8,264 nucleotides of DNA, taken from an uncultured Clostridia bacterium (lineage in GTDB: Bacteria; Bacillota; Clostridia; Oscillospirales; Acutalibacteraceae). The notes beneath the pieces were generated by a model. It did not search any database. It worked only from the letters and a program-made list of their open reading frames with translations, and was not told the origin of the DNA. The DNA lies in the NCBI GenBank assembly GCA_947165615.1, contig CAMVBD010000043.1, positions 1 through 8,264 of the forward strand. The letters run 5' to 3'. Within the stretch, counting starts at the first letter, position 1. The number at the start of each line of letters is the position of its first letter. Both the position numbers and the translations under genes were made by a program. Of the stretch, positions 7,972 to 8,264 are shown one piece after another.

Positions 7972-8264
7972 TCAGCCTTTTTTCTTTTTCGTTTTTTTGT
8001 CGTGCCGCTGCATGGTCTCAACGATCTCGCCGTCCCAGACCGTGCGCTCGGGCCCAAGCGTGCCGTACATGGTATTTTCATACGAATACGCGAGTTTCGC
8101 GGTCCGGATCAGCCGCTCATTTTCCACGTCGTCGGAAAACGTGCCCAGCCGGTCGAAGACGTCGCGCGTGAGTTCATAGTCGTACTGTTCGCGCCCTTCC
8201 CGGCTTGTGTAAATGATCTCCGCGAAATACCGTCCGGTATCGGGATCAAAAAACGCGGTCCAGT
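7972..8264 (-). CDS. Unrecognised protein, C-terminal 96 residues only
   Basis: The open frame enters from the right edge (first full codon at 8262-8260) and ends with TGA at 7974-7972. The visible 96 residues are soluble, rich in aromatic and acidic residues (WTAFFDPDTGRYFAEIIYTS near the edge, then YDYELTRDVFDRLG), and end in a lysine-rich tail (KKTKKKKG). The composition, regular codon use and clean end before the bidirectional terminator make it a real gene. I do not recognise the family from this fragment. The alternating polar/aromatic start suggests a beta strand pair followed by helices. The basic tail may contact nucleic acid or membrane, which is a guess. Confidence 0.75.
   Translation of the reverse strand, partial: WTAFFDPDTGRYFAEIIYTSREGREQYDYELTRDVFDRLGTFSDDVENERLIRTAKLAYSYENTMYGTLGPERTVWDGEIVETMQRHDKKTKKKKG

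Overview
The window looks like a stretch of a GC-rich, low-G+C-lineage-type Firmicutes chromosome, most likely an anaerobic gut-type clostridium (Oscillospirales-like). The reasons are a V/A-type ATPase operon in the H-I-K order, strong AGGAGG ribosome binding sites, near-consensus sigma-A promoters, Bacillota-type lipoprotein and YcxB-like proteins, and a dockerin domain on a secreted protein. The taxonomic placement is inferred from gene content only.

Layout from left to right. (1) Positions 67-2708, minus strand: the start of a V-type ATPase operon, read H (peripheral stalk coiled coil), then I (stator with the proton-path arginine), then K (rotor proteolipid), with gaps of 2-3 bases. A clear promoter (2757-2786) sits upstream, and the mRNA would begin with a small hairpin. 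The K gene loses family resemblance at about position 100 and stops at 67, so either the gene or the assembly is broken there. (2) Positions 2915-5620, minus strand: a three-gene cluster of surface proteins, consisting of a membrane-anchored and a secreted alkaline-phosphatase-superfamily hydrolase followed by a lipoprotein with a cyclophilin-like domain. The cluster has a promoter region carrying a perfect 11-bp tandem repeat and ends in an intrinsic terminator. A strong terminator-shaped hairpin at 3485-3518 points the opposite way from the genes. (3) Positions 5738-6265, minus strand: a YcxB-like two-helix membrane protein driven by a perfect TTGACA-17-TATAAT promoter. (4) Positions 6487-7893, plus strand, divergent from (3): a secreted modular protein with signal peptide, carboxypeptidase-regulatory-like domain, SbsA-type Ig-like domain, dockerin and a C-terminal peptidoglycan amidase. 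(5) A bidirectional terminator at about 7923-7953, then the C-terminal end of an unrecognised gene entering from the right edge on the minus strand.

How the genes fit together: the ATPase couples ATP to ion transport across the membrane. The remaining recognised genes act mostly at the cell surface (phosphoester hydrolysis, peptidoglycan cleavage, envelope proteins). No mobile element, CRISPR array or RNA gene was seen. I do not see a clear undescribed multi-gene system. The most unusual items are the dockerin-amidase architecture, the broken K gene, a possible second start inside the lipoprotein gene, and the wrong-way terminator.
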